A DNA stretch of 64,000 nucleotides, from positions 1-64,000 of the forward strand of contig CAWGTB010000011.1 of assembly GCA_963825405.1 (NCBI GenBank), written 5' to 3'. Of the stretch, positions 1-9,707 are shown in pieces. Origin of the DNA: JACPNO01 sp963825405. GTDB taxonomy: Bacteria > Acidobacteriota > Terriglobia > Bryobacterales > Bryobacteraceae. The notes under the pieces are model-generated. The model had not been told where the DNA came from. It made no database searches and saw only the letters and a program-made list of their open reading frames with translations. Position 1 is the first letter of the stretch. Each line of letters begins with the position of its first letter. The position numbers and the translations under genes are program-made.

Positions 1-137
1 ACTGCTCCACCCCGCACAACCATCCTAACGTCCCTGTGTGCTTTCGTCAAACTTTCGCAGCACTTATCTGCGATCGCTGCGCTTGCTTTTGAACGCATGG
101 ACGCGTTACACGTTAAAGGGACAGCATCATAAAGCAC

Positions 138-213
<76 letters not shown>

Positions 214-224
214 CGCACAACTTC

Positions 225-1386
225 ATGAGCGAGACAGCGGATGTCGTTATCGTCGGCGGTGGCATTGTCGGATCGAGCATCGCCTACCATTTGACTGAAG
301 CCGGCTGCAGGAGCGTCATCGTTCTGGAGCGGGAGAGCCATCAAGGCAAGGGTTCCACGGGCAAGAGCATGGGCGGAGTGCGGGCTCAATTTTCCACGGC
401 GCTCAATATTCAAGCTGTCGCTGTACTCGATCGCTTTCTTCGCGCGCTTCGACGAAACCGTGGGCCACCCGGCGGGCTACCGGCCGCAGGGCTATCTTTT
501 TCTCGCGACCCACGAAAAGCACTTGGCCTATCTGCGCGCCAACTACGAACTGCAGGTTTCGCTAGGCCTGGACAAAGTGCACCTAATCAATACGACGGAG
601 ATCGCGCGCATGGTTCCGCAGTTGCGCACCGACGACATTCTGGGCGGAACCTTTTGTTCGACGGATGGCTTTGTCGACCCGTACAGCGTGATGGTGGGTT
701 TTATGTCGCGCGCAGTGGAACGCGGCGCAAGGCTGTGGCGCGATGCGGACGTAACCGGCCTGGTCCTGGACGCCGATGGGATTGCCGGCGTCGAAACCAG
801 CAAGGGCCGCATCGCCACGCGGGTCGTCGTCAACGCCGCGGGTGCATGGGCCGCGCGCGTAGCCGCGTTCGCGGGCGTTGACCTGCCTGTCGAGCCGCTG
901 CGTCGTATGCTAGTGCCCACCGAGCCGTTTTCGCTGACTTCCCGCGAGGCTCCGATGGTGGTCGATATGTCGACCGGCTTTCACTTCCGTCCCGAAGGCG
1001 CGGGCCTCTTGCTGGCCTGGAACGATCCGGAGGAGACGCCGGGCTACAAGACGAATTTCGATCCGGCGTTTGTCGAGAAAATTCTGACGCGCGCGGTGGA
1101 TCGGGTGCCGTGCCTGGAGAACGTCGAAGTCAATCCCAAGCGCGCCTGGGCCGGACTCTACGAAATGACGCCTGATCATTACCCGATCATCGGGCCCACG
1201 GCGCAGTTGCGCGGACTGTACTTCGCCAACGGATTCAGCGGCCACGGCGTCATGCATTCGCCCGCCACGGGGCGCATTGTTTCGGACTTGATTCTTCACG
1301 GCCGATCCAGTCTGGTGGACGCCGGCGTGCTGGGAATCGAACGCTTCGCCGAAGGCCGCCTGCTTACTGAAACCGCGGTGCTGTAA
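225..1386 (+). CDS. FAD-dependent oxidoreductase, DadA/sarcosine oxidase-like (frameshifted)
   Basis: This is a DAO-superfamily amine or amino-acid oxidase/dehydrogenase of about 386 residues. The N-terminus carries the FAD-binding Rossmann motif [14 protein letters not shown] from residue 7. The C-terminal part has the family's substrate/FAD region ([16 protein letters not shown], then [15 protein letters not shown]). The reading frame breaks near 412: the first frame fits up to ...LNIQ, and the next frame resumes with [20 protein letters not shown] single inserted G would explain it. The start ATG at 225 lies 12 nt after the tRNA. The gene is followed 41 nt later by lhr. Substrate is unknown. 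The break may be a sequencing error rather than true inactivation. Confidence 0.85.
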
Positions 1387-1427
1387 CCAAACCAGGGAAG
1401 ATCTTCTAAAATAGAGATCTGACAGCC

Positions 1428-4400
1428 ATGCCGCTCACCGGCTTCGATCCCCTCATTGCCGAGTGGTTCGCGCAGCGTTTCCACGGCCCAACCGAGCCGC
1501 AGGTGCTGGGCTGGCCGGAAATCCGCGCCGGACATGACGTTCTGATCTCTGCTCCCACTGGCTCGGGCAAAACGCTGGCAGCATTCCTGATTTGTCTCGA
1601 CGGCCTGGTTCGAGCCGCGCGCTCGGCGGCGATGGACAATCAGACGCAGGTTCTGTACGTCTCTCCACTGAAAGCGCTGAGCAACGACGTTCGCAAGAAT
1701 CTGGAAATACCGCTGGCTGAAATCGCCGCGCTCGCCCGCGCTCAGGGCATCGAACTCGCGCCGATCCGAACCGCCGTGCGCACTGGCGACACGCCCATGT
1801 GGGAGCGCGAACAGATGCGACGCCACGCGCCGCACGTGCTGGTGACGACGCCGGAATCGCTGTTCATCCTGCTGACAGCGGAGAAGTCCCGCCAGATGCT
1901 GCGCGGCGTACGCACGGTTATCGTCGACGAGATTCACGCCGTCGCCGACGATAAGCGCGGGGCTCACCTGGCGCTTTCGCTCGCGCGGTTGGACGCATTG
2001 GTGGCAGGTCCGCGCCCGCAGCGCATCGGACTTTCCGCCACCGTTAAGCCGCTCGAAGAAGTCGGGCTCTTCTTGAGCGATCGAGCGCGCATCATTCACG
2101 TGGGCCATCGCCGGGAAATGGAACTGAACGTAGAAGTGCCTCGCGATGAATTCGGAGCGGTGGCATCGACCGAAATGTGGGGCGAGATCTACGATCGCCT
2201 GGCCCTGTTGATTCAGGAACACCGCACCACGCTGATCTTCGTCAATACGCGACGGCTCGCCGAGCGCGTGGCGCATGCGCTGGGAGAGCGTCTTGGTGAT
2301 GATGCCGTGCTACCGCATCATGGCAGCCTTTCGCGTGCTCTGCGGATGGAGGCAGAGAACCGGCTCAAAAATGGCGGGCTGCGCGCCGTCGTGGCCACTG
2401 CTTCGCTTGAACTGGGAATCGATATCGGCACCGTTGATCTGGTTTGCCAGATCGGCTCGCCCCGCTCGATTGCCGTCGCCTTGCAGCGAATCGGCCGCTC
2501 CGGTCATTGGGTGGGCGCCACGCCAAAAGGCCGCATCTTCCCGACTACACGCGATGAGTTGATCGAATGCGCTGCGCTTATTCTTGCCATTCGCACAGGC
2601 AAACTTGACAGCATCGAGATTCCGCAAGGCGCCCTCGACATCCTGGCACAGCAACTGGTGGCTGCCGCAGCCTGCGAGGATTGGAGCGAAGACGATTTAT
2701 TCGCGCTAGCCCGGCGCACGTATTCTTATCGGTCCCTGGAGCGCAGCGATTTTGACGCCGTAATGGAAATGCTGGGCGATGGCATCACGACGACCCGCGG
2801 CCGCAGCGGCGCCTATCTGCATCGCGACCGTGTGAATGGCCGTGTGCGTGGGCGGCGCGGCGCACGCCTGGCGGCCATCACCTCCGGCGGCGCGATTCCG
2901 GATTCCGCAAATTATCTGGTGGTCGCCGAACCCGAAGGCACGGTTGTGGGAACGCTGGATGAGGATTTTGCGGTCGAGAGTCTGGCAGGCGACGTGTTTC
3001 TGCTGGGCACTACGTCGTGGCGCATCCGCCGCGTGGAGTCGGGCCGGGTCCGGGTGGAAGACGCGCACGGCGCCGCCCCCACGATTCCGTTCTGGAATGG
3101 CGAAGCGCCGGGACGAACACTTGAGCTCTCGCGCGAATTTGCCCGTCTGCGCGAAACGATTGCCGAGCACCCGACGCCTCATGAATTTCTGATGCAGGAG
3201 TGCGGCCTGAACCGGCTCGGCGCCGACCAAGCGGTGGATTACGTGCGCGCCGGCAGGGCTTCCCTCGGCGTTTTGCCGTCGGATCGCGCGGTGGTCGCCG
3301 AACGTTTCTTCGACGAGGCCGGCGGCATGCAGCTCATCATTCATGCGCCCTTTGGCGCGCGCATCAATCGTGCCTGGGGTCTCGCGCTGCGCAAGCGCTT
3401 CTGCCGTTCGTTCAACTTCGAATTGCAAGCCGCCGCCACGGATAACGGCATCGTCATCTCGCTGAGTGAGCAGCACGCCTTCCCGCTGGAAGTTGTCTTT
3501 GGTTTCCTGAAAACGCAAACCGTGGAACATGTTTTGACACAGGCGCTGCTGGATGCGCCCATGTTCACGTCGCGCTGGCGATGGAATGCGGCCCGCGCGT
3601 TGGCAATTCTGCGCTTCCGCAACGGAGCCAAAGTTCCGCCGCCCATTCAGCGCATGCGCTCCGACGATTTGCTGGCGGCTGTGTTTCCCGATCAGGCTGC
3701 CTGCGCCGAAAACCTGGTGGGCGAGATCCGCATTCCGAATCATCCGCTTGTAAACGAAACCATTGCCAATTGCCTGCACGAGGCCATGGATTTGGACGGG
3801 CTCACCGCCCTCCTCGCCGGCATCGAGAACGGCTCAATCCAACTGGTCGCGCGCGAAACTGCCGAGCCGTCGCCATTCTGCCATGAAATTCTCAACGCCA
3901 ATCCTTTCGCGTATCTCGACGATGCTCCGCTCGAGGAGCGCCGGGCGCGTGCCGTGCAATTGCGGCGATCGCTTCCCGTCGATGTCGCTGCGGGACAGGG
4001 CGCGCTCGACTTGGCCGCGATTGAGCAGGTGGCCGCTGAATCCTGGCCGATAGTGCGCGATGCCGATGAGTTACATGATGCGCTGCTCACCATGATCCGT
4101 CTGCCCGTCACTGCGGAATGGCAGGGGTGGTACGAACAACTTGCGGCAGCGCGTCGTGCCAGCACGTTTTCGGTTGGTGAAAGCCCGTTCTGGGTCGCGA
4201 CAGAGCGCGCCGGACAGGCCGCGGACGCAGTAGCGATCTTGCGCGGCTGGCTGGAATCTACCGGACCGATGACAGCTTCAGCGTTGGCCGCACGGCTGGC
4301 CCTGCCGGGCGATGACGTTGATGCGGCCCTCGCCCAGCTTGAAGCCGAAGGCCAGGTGTTGCGCGGGCAATTCACCCCCAGCGCCGCGGCCGGCGAAATC

Positions 4401-5501
4401 GAATGGTGCAACCGCCGCCTGCTGGCGCGCATTCATCGCCTCACGCTGGGGCGTCTGCGGCGTGAAATCGAACCGGTCACGAGCGCGGATTTCGTACGCT
4501 TCCTCGCACGCTGGCAACATGCCGCGCCGGGCGCGCAATTGCATGGGCTGGATGGCGCGCTGCAAGTGATCCGCCAACTGCAAGGCTACGAAGTCCCCGC
4601 GGCGGCCTGGGAATCGCACGTGCTGCCGCGGCGCGTCGCGAACTATACGCCGGACCTGCTGGATCAAATGTGCCTCGCGGGCGACGTCATGTGGGGACGC
4701 CTGTCGCCGCACCCGGCCTTCGAGCGGGAAGAGCCGGGACGTGTTCGTCCGACGCGTGTGGCGCCCATTGCTCTCTTCCTGCGCGACGATGCCGAGTGGC
4801 TGCTGGCGAGCGCGCAGCGTCAGGGCGCAACGCCAGTAGAGGACTCGCTGTCTCATCCCGCAAAAGAAACCTTGACGGCACTCACCAGCCGTGGCGCGTC
4901 GTTTTTCGCGGACCTGTCGCGCTCAACCGGACGCCTGGCCAGCGAAGTGGAAGATGCGCTTTGGGAGTTAGTTGCGGCCGGCCTGGTGACTGCGGATGGT
5001 TTCGAAAACCTGCGATCGCTCGTGGATTCCAAACGCCGCCGCGGTGAAGGCAGAGGACGGCACGCGCGGCCTCGACACGCGGCTGGACGATGGGCTTTGT
5101 TGCGGCAGGCGGGCGCGCCATTGCTCGACTCGACTGAAGCGTTCGCCAATCAGCTCCTGCTGCGGTGGGGCGTGGTGTTTCGCGACATCCTCGCGCGCGA
5201 GTCACTGGCGCCCACGTGGCGAGAATTGTTGCTCGTGCTGCGGCGCATGGAAGCGCGAGGAGAAATTCGTGGCGGACGTTTCGTGTCAGGTTTCGTCGGC
5301 GAACAGTTCGCCCGTCCCGAGGCTGTAGCGGCGCTACGCGCCATGCGGCGCGATGAGAACCGCGGCGAGGGGTTGGTCATTTCCAGTTCCGACCCGCTCA
5401 ATCTAGCGGGCATCCTTCTTCCCGGACCACGGTTCAGCGGGCTCTCGGGCGATGATGTGCGGGTACTGGAGCCTGCCGAGCTCTCCGCTGCCGCTTCCTG
5501 A
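1428..5501 (+). CDS. lhr: Large ATP-dependent helicase Lhr
   Basis: This is a superfamily 2 DNA/RNA helicase that translocates 3'-5' and acts in bacterial DNA repair. Visible motifs are Walker A APTGSGKT (residues 42-49), DEIH box (167-170), motif III LSAT (202-205) and motif VI QRIGRSGH (353-360). The remaining ~950 residues fit the Lhr winged-helix/beta-barrel core and C-terminal extension. At 1357 residues it is longer than the ~850-residue Lhr-Core form and a little shorter than the ~1500-residue Lhr of E. coli or mycobacteria. The frame is intact over 4 kb. It is followed 18 nt later by a secreted hydrolase, so co-transcription is possible but no functional link is evident. Confidence 0.96.
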   Translation: MPLTGFDPLIAEWFAQRFHGPTEPQVLGWPEIRAGHDVLISAPTGSGKTLAAFLICLDGLVRAARSAAMDNQTQVLYVSPLKALSNDVRKNLEIPLAEIAALARAQGIELAPIRTAVRTGDTPMWEREQMRRHAPHVLVTTPESLFILLTAEKSRQMLRGVRTVIVDEIHAVADDKRGAHLALSLARLDALVAGPRPQRIGLSATVKPLEEVGLFLSDRARIIHVGHRREMELNVEVPRDEFGAVASTEMWGEIYDRLALLIQEHRTTLIFVNTRRLAERVAHALGERLGDDAVLPHHGSLSRALRMEAENRLKNGGLRAVVATASLELGIDIGTVDLVCQIGSPRSIAVALQRIGRSGHWVGATPKGRIFPTTRDELIECAALILAIRTGKLDSIEIPQGALDILAQQLVAAAACEDWSEDDLFALARRTYSYRSLERSDFDAVMEMLGDGITTTRGRSGAYLHRDRVNGRVRGRRGARLAAITSGGAIPDSANYLVVAEPEGTVVGTLDEDFAVESLAGDVFLLGTTSWRIRRVESGRVRVEDAHGAAPTIPFWNGEAPGRTLELSREFARLRETIAEHPTPHEFLMQECGLNRLGADQAVDYVRAGRASLGVLPSDRAVVAERFFDEAGGMQLIIHAPFGARINRAWGLALRKRFCRSFNFELQAAATDNGIVISLSEQHAFPLEVVFGFLKTQTVEHVLTQALLDAPMFTSRWRWNAARALAILRFRNGAKVPPPIQRMRSDDLLAAVFPDQAACAENLVGEIRIPNHPLVNETIANCLHEAMDLDGLTALLAGIENGSIQLVARETAEPSPFCHEILNANPFAYLDDAPLEERRARAVQLRRSLPVDVAAGQGALDLAAIEQVAAESWPIVRDADELHDALLTMIRLPVTAEWQGWYEQLAAARRASTFSVGESPFWVATERAGQAADAVAILRGWLESTGPMTASALAARLALPGDDVDAALAQLEAEGQVLRGQFTPSAAAGEIEWCNRRLLARIHRLTLGRLRREIEPVTSADFVRFLARWQHAAPGAQLHGLDGALQVIRQLQGYEVPAAAWESHVLPRRVANYTPDLLDQMCLAGDVMWGRLSPHPAFEREEPGRVRPTRVAPIALFLRDDAEWLLASAQRQGATPVEDSLSHPAKETLTALTSRGASFFADLSRSTGRLASEVEDALWELVAAGLVTADGFENLRSLVDSKRRRGEGRGRHARPRHAAGRWALLRQAGAPLLDSTEAFANQLLLRWGVVFRDILARESLAPTWRELLLVLRRMEARGEIRGGRFVSGFVGEQFARPEAVAALRAMRRDENRGEGLVISSSDPLNLAGILLPGPRFSGLSGDDVRVLEPAELSAAAS

Positions 5502-5519
5502 GTGATACCTTATACATCT

Positions 5520-6887
5520 ATGCGCCGTCGAACCGCGTGCTCGTTCCTCCCCTTGCTCCTGGTGGGATTTTCTCTGGCCGCCGCGGAGCACAAAGGGGAT
5601 TACAAAGCGGGAATTGGCCGGATCATCATCACACCGGACAAAGCGATCTATTTATCCGGATATGCGGCACGCACGCACGCTTCCGAAGGCGTGTTGCACG
5701 ACTTGTGGGCCAAAGCGCTAGCCATCGAGGACAGCAAAGGCAGCCGAGTAGTAATTGTGACCACGGATTTGATTGGCATTCCGCGCAGCGTCGCCGATAT
5801 CGTGTCGGCTCGAGTGCAAAAGCAATACGGCTTAGATCGCGCGCGGTTGCTGCTGAACGCCTCCCACACCCACACCGGGCCAATGGTCGGACGCAATCTC
5901 GATATTCTGTTCGATCTCACTCCTGCCGAACGCGTGGTCATCGATGAATACACTACCCGCCTGACCGATAATCTGGTCGCTGTAGTGGGCGCGGCTCTGG
6001 GCGATCTGGCGCCAGCCAACCTGTCCTTCGGCAACGGCGAAGCCGGATTTGCCATCAACCGCCGGCAGAACACGCAGCAGGGCGTACAGATTGGGGCCAA
6101 TACCGCGGGCCCCACCGATCATGACGTGCCCGTATTGCGGGTCACCGGGCCGAACGGCAAGCTGCGCGCCATCCTGTTCGGCTACGCATGCCACAACACC
6201 ACGCTCACCGGCGGATTCTACAAGATCAGCGGCGACTATGCCGGCTTCGCCCAAATCGATCTCGAGAAAGCCCATCCCAATACCACGGCCATGTTCATGG
6301 CCTTGTGCGGCGCCGACCAAAACCCCAATCCGCGTAGCACGCAGGAACTCGCTGAGAAGCACGGCGCAACACTCGCAGGGGAGGTCGATCGCGTGTTGGG
6401 TGGCAAACTCGAGCGCGTGCGCGGACCGATAAGGCCCGTTTTCCAAACCGTCGAGCTCAGTTTCGCTCCCCATACGCGCGAGAAGTTCGAGACTCGTGCC
6501 AACGACAAAGACGTTTGGATCGTTCGCAACGCCAAAGCGATGCTGAAGACTTATGATGACGGTCAGCCCATCCGGCACTATTCCTATCCGGTAGCTGCAG
6601 TGCAGTTTGGCAAGGATCTGACCGTGCTGGCCCTGGGCGGCGAAGTGGTCGTCGACTACGCATTGCGCGTCAAGAAGACTTACGGATCGAAACACATCAT
6701 TGTGGCCGGTTACTCCAACGATGTGATGTCGTACATCCCTTCGCTGCGCGTGTTGAAAGAAGGCGGCTACGAAGCGGATACCAGCATGATTTATTACGGC
6801 ATGCCCGGGCCTTATGACGAAGACGTTGAGGAACGCATTTTTAGCGCAATCGCGCAAGTGATGAAACGCGTGGGACGTACGCAGTAA
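5520..6887 (+). CDS. Secreted neutral/alkaline ceramidase-like protein
   Basis: The protein belongs to the neutral/alkaline non-lysosomal ceramidase N-terminal domain family, Zn-dependent enzymes that hydrolyse N-acyl links in lipids; many bacterial members have unknown substrates. I chose ATG 5520 because it places a clear signal peptide (MRRRTACSFLPLLLVGFSLAAA) at the N-terminus. Diagnostic motifs are the early GIGRIIITPD and SGYAAR, the metal-binding NASHTHTGP and a conserved ACHNTT further on. About 455 residues are present, matching the N-terminal domain alone; the C-terminal immunoglobulin-like domain of classical neutral ceramidase is absent. It is followed 4 nt later by the metallo-beta-lactamase gene, so the two are likely co-transcribed. 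Confidence 0.85.
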   Translation: MRRRTACSFLPLLLVGFSLAAAEHKGDYKAGIGRIIITPDKAIYLSGYAARTHASEGVLHDLWAKALAIEDSKGSRVVIVTTDLIGIPRSVADIVSARVQKQYGLDRARLLLNASHTHTGPMVGRNLDILFDLTPAERVVIDEYTTRLTDNLVAVVGAALGDLAPANLSFGNGEAGFAINRRQNTQQGVQIGANTAGPTDHDVPVLRVTGPNGKLRAILFGYACHNTTLTGGFYKISGDYAGFAQIDLEKAHPNTTAMFMALCGADQNPNPRSTQELAEKHGATLAGEVDRVLGGKLERVRGPIRPVFQTVELSFAPHTREKFETRANDKDVWIVRNAKAMLKTYDDGQPIRHYSYPVAAVQFGKDLTVLALGGEVVVDYALRVKKTYGSKHIIVAGYSNDVMSYIPSLRVLKEGGYEADTSMIYYGMPGPYDEDVEERIFSAIAQVMKRVGRTQ

Positions 6888-6891
6888 TTAT

Positions 6892-7761
6892 ATGTTGCGA
6901 ACCCTGGCTTTGGTCGCGCTGCTTCCCGCCTTAACGTGGGCGCAACCGTTCCCTCCCCACCGGATCATCGGCAATCTTTACTATGTCGGCGACAGCGATT
7001 TGGCTAGTTACTTGATCGTTACGCCCAAAGGCAACATCCTCATCAATACGGGCTTTGACTTTTCAGTGCCGATGATCCGCGCGAGCATCAAGACTCTGGG
7101 ATTTCAGTTCTCCGACACCAGGATCCTTTTGGTCACTCACGCCCACAACGATCATGTGGCCGGCATGGCGGCGGTCAAGCGCCTGACCGGCGCGCAGATG
7201 ATGGCGATTGAGCAAGAGGTTCCTCTGCTTGAATCCGGCGGCAAGACGGACTATCTGTTCGGCAGCTCTTCGTGGTTTCAGCCCGTAAAAGTAGATCGCG
7301 TCTTTAAAGATGGCGGCAAGATTGAGCTAGGCGGCACCGAACTTACCGCCCACTTGACTCCCGGACACACACTGGGCAGCGTGACTTACTCACTATCAGT
7401 AGTGGAGAACAGCCGCCCTTACCATGTACTTATTGCCAACTTAGGAACGATTAATCCGGGAACCATTCTCGTGAAGAATCCCAAGTACCCTCGCATCGCC
7501 GACGATTACGCACTCACCTTCCGCATCCAGAAGCAGCTACCATGCGATATCTTCCTGGCCTCCCACGCATCCCAGTATGGATTGCAGCGCAAGTACAGGC
7601 AGGGAGCGGTCTATAACCCGGATGCTTTCGTGGACCCGGACGGTTATCACAGAGAGGTCGAGCGCCTGGAAGTCATTTATCATAAACAACTGGAAGAGGA
7701 GCGAGCAGAAGATAAAGTCATTCAAGATCGCAAACACTTCAAGGAAGCCACTCCGCCTTGA
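6892..7761 (+). CDS. Subclass B3 metallo-beta-lactamase-type hydrolase, secreted
   Basis: The 289-residue protein has an N-terminal signal peptide ending near WAQ and an MBL fold. Zinc ligands are readable: HAHNDH (83-88), H159 in TPGHT, and H225 in SHASQYG, the last being the subclass B3 signature. B3 enzymes hydrolyse beta-lactams including carbapenems, and environmental Acidobacteria carry many of them. A departure is the motif INTG at residues 51-54, where many B3 enzymes have an Asp. Activity on beta-lactams is therefore inferred, not shown. The gene follows the ceramidase gene by 4 nt and abuts, stop to stop, a convergent M1 peptidase gene. Confidence 0.87.
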   Translation: MLRTLALVALLPALTWAQPFPPHRIIGNLYYVGDSDLASYLIVTPKGNILINTGFDFSVPMIRASIKTLGFQFSDTRILLVTHAHNDHVAGMAAVKRLTGAQMMAIEQEVPLLESGGKTDYLFGSSSWFQPVKVDRVFKDGGKIELGGTELTAHLTPGHTLGSVTYSLSVVENSRPYHVLIANLGTINPGTILVKNPKYPRIADDYALTFRIQKQLPCDIFLASHASQYGLQRKYRQGAVYNPDAFVDPDGYHREVERLEVIYHKQLEEERAEDKVIQDRKHFKEATPP

Positions 7762-9648
7762 TTATTTCTTGACGATTTCGTCTACTACGGCTCGTGCTGT
7801 CGGATGGTAAGTGGGCCGGGCTTTGGCGTAGATGGCGCGCGCCCGGGCCGGCCCTCCTGGCGCTTTCATCAGCTCCTCATAGAGAGGCCGTAAGTACTTC
7901 CTGCCGCCTTCGGTAGTTAGAAACTGTTCCAGACGCGGATAAGCAGGCTCGTATCCGCGACGAATCACCTTAAGCAGCCACTGGCTTTCAATCTCGGCGT
8001 TACCTGACTGGGTGAAGCCAAAGGCGTCATCCAACTCGCGCATCTTATCGATATCGGGAACCGGCGTTAGATAGCGGAGGAAGTGAATCCACTGCTGCGT
8101 GTTCCATCCCTTCGTATCCAGCTCAGATGCCGGAACTTTGCCTTGTAGCCACACCGCCGCTTGCTGTTCGACTTTGACAAAAGCCGCGGATCGCGTTTGC
8201 GGGGCGTTCGAAGGCAGTCCCGGTTCGTAAACCCATTTTTGAATGGGAATCTGCGCCGCCAGGTCCGGCCGGTCGTTCAATAGATTGGTGCGCAAATATT
8301 CCAGGAATTGCCGGGTCGTGATGCTCTGAAAAGCAAAGCGATCGAAATACCCCCGTAGGAAGGCGTCGAAAGTGCTGCGTCCGACGGCCTGTTCCAGGCT
8401 GAGTAGAAAGAGCGCGCCCTTTTCAAAGGGTACTAGCGTGAAGGCGGCCTCTGCGTCACGGCCGCGCAGGTCGAGGCGCAACATCTGGTCTTTCGCGGGA
8501 AGCCGCGCCATCTCCGCTTCCAAATCTTGCCGGCCGGTCGCCCACTGCATTTGGGCGCGCTCTGCCCCGAATACTTTTTCGATGATGCGGCGTTCGATGT
8601 AGACCGAGAAGCCCTCGCTAATCCAGAAATCGCTCCATGTGGCAAACGTAACTACGTTGCCGGACCAGGAATGCGCCATTTCGTGCGTAATCTGGGAGAC
8701 CAGGCTTTTGTCACCGGCAATCACCGCCGAGGTGACGAACGTCAATCGCGGATTCTCCATGCCACCGAGCGGGAAGCTGGGCGGCGCCACCAGTATGTCG
8801 AAACGTCCCCAGCGATAGGGGCCGAATGACTCCTCGGCCGCTGTCAGCATCTTCTCAGTATCCTCAAATTCTTTGGCAGCGCGAGCAATCACCGGCCTCT
8901 CCGCATAGACGCCGGTGCGATGGCTCTCCAGTTGAAAAGTGAGGTCACCGATGGCCAGGGCCAGCAAGTAAGAGGGAATGGGCAGCGTCATGCGAAAGGT
9001 GTATTCGCCATTTCGCAGAATGATCGGATTGTTTTCTGCGCTCATGACGGCCAGCATGTTCTTGGGCGTTCGCACACGCGCGGAATAAGTGATCCGCACG
9101 CCAGGCGTATCCTGCAACGGGATCCAACTTCGCGCATGGATGGCCTGCGACTGTGTGTAAAGAAATGGCAGTTTCTTGCCGGCGGTTTGCGGAGGATCCA
9201 GCCACTGCAGTCCCGAGGCGTTGGGGCTCGTTGCGTAGGTGATGCGAACCTGGCGGCCGTCCGCAGGCAGTGGAATCGTCAGCGCCGAACCCAGGAACGG
9301 CTCGGGCTTTCCCAACTCGAATGTCGTGGCGGTGAATTGGCGGCCGTCGCTCGATACTTCGACCTTGTCGATGGTGAGGTCGCGGCTGTCCAATATCAAT
9401 GGCGCGTTCGACGAACCCATCCTCTCCACCGTCAGCGTAGCCGTCCCTTTCAGAATCTTGCTGTCGAAGAGCGCTTCCAAATCCAGGTCGATATGTTTCA
9501 CCCGGACCTTTTCCGGTTCGGAGAAAGTATGAATGTCCTTCCCGGTTTCGTCAGGGAGTGGAATCTCCGTCGGGCTGCAAGCGGATAGCAGCGCCAGACA
9601 AATCCCAACTGAAGTAACCTTTAATCCGCGCAGAGGGCGCATTATCAA
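7762..9648 (-). CDS. M1 family aminopeptidase, lipoprotein (LTA4H-like)
   Basis: This is a zinc aminopeptidase of the M1 family, 628 residues, close in length and order to leukotriene A4 hydrolase-type enzymes. It opens with a lipoprotein signal peptide whose lipobox LSAC puts Cys at residue 24, so it is likely membrane-anchored in the periplasm or on the surface. The exopeptidase motif GGMEN is at 295-299. The zinc site HEMAH is at 322-326 with the third ligand E345 in SEGF. The C-terminal ~170 residues fit the helical LTA4H C-terminal domain. The start could be either of two ATGs six bases apart. A second M1 gene lies 59 nt upstream in the same orientation. Confidence 0.93.
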   Translation of the reverse strand: MIMRPLRGLKVTSVGICLALLSACSPTEIPLPDETGKDIHTFSEPEKVRVKHIDLDLEALFDSKILKGTATLTVERMGSSNAPLILDSRDLTIDKVEVSSDGRQFTATTFELGKPEPFLGSALTIPLPADGRQVRITYATSPNASGLQWLDPPQTAGKKLPFLYTQSQAIHARSWIPLQDTPGVRITYSARVRTPKNMLAVMSAENNPIILRNGEYTFRMTLPIPSYLLALAIGDLTFQLESHRTGVYAERPVIARAAKEFEDTEKMLTAAEESFGPYRWGRFDILVAPPSFPLGGMENPRLTFVTSAVIAGDKSLVSQITHEMAHSWSGNVVTFATWSDFWISEGFSVYIERRIIEKVFGAERAQMQWATGRQDLEAEMARLPAKDQMLRLDLRGRDAEAAFTLVPFEKGALFLLSLEQAVGRSTFDAFLRGYFDRFAFQSITTRQFLEYLRTNLLNDRPDLAAQIPIQKWVYEPGLPSNAPQTRSAAFVKVEQQAAVWLQGKVPASELDTKGWNTQQWIHFLRYLTPVPDIDKMRELDDAFGFTQSGNAEIESQWLLKVIRRGYEPAYPRLEQFLTTEGGRKYLRPLYEELMKAPGGPARARAIYAKARPTYHPTARAVVDEIVKK

Positions 9649-9707
9649 ACCGGCTCAGTGTATCATGCGCAGCCCTGGCTGGCGAAAACGCAGGCATGGG
9701 ACAAACG

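Noticed and set aside
1296..3779. Long minus-strand open frames opposite lhr
   Set aside because: They are antisense frames left open by high GC at codon position three; lhr has all helicase motifs on the plus strand.
5832..6857. Minus-strand open frame opposite the ceramidase-like gene
   Set aside because: No family motif is seen, and the plus-strand gene has a signal peptide and metal motif.
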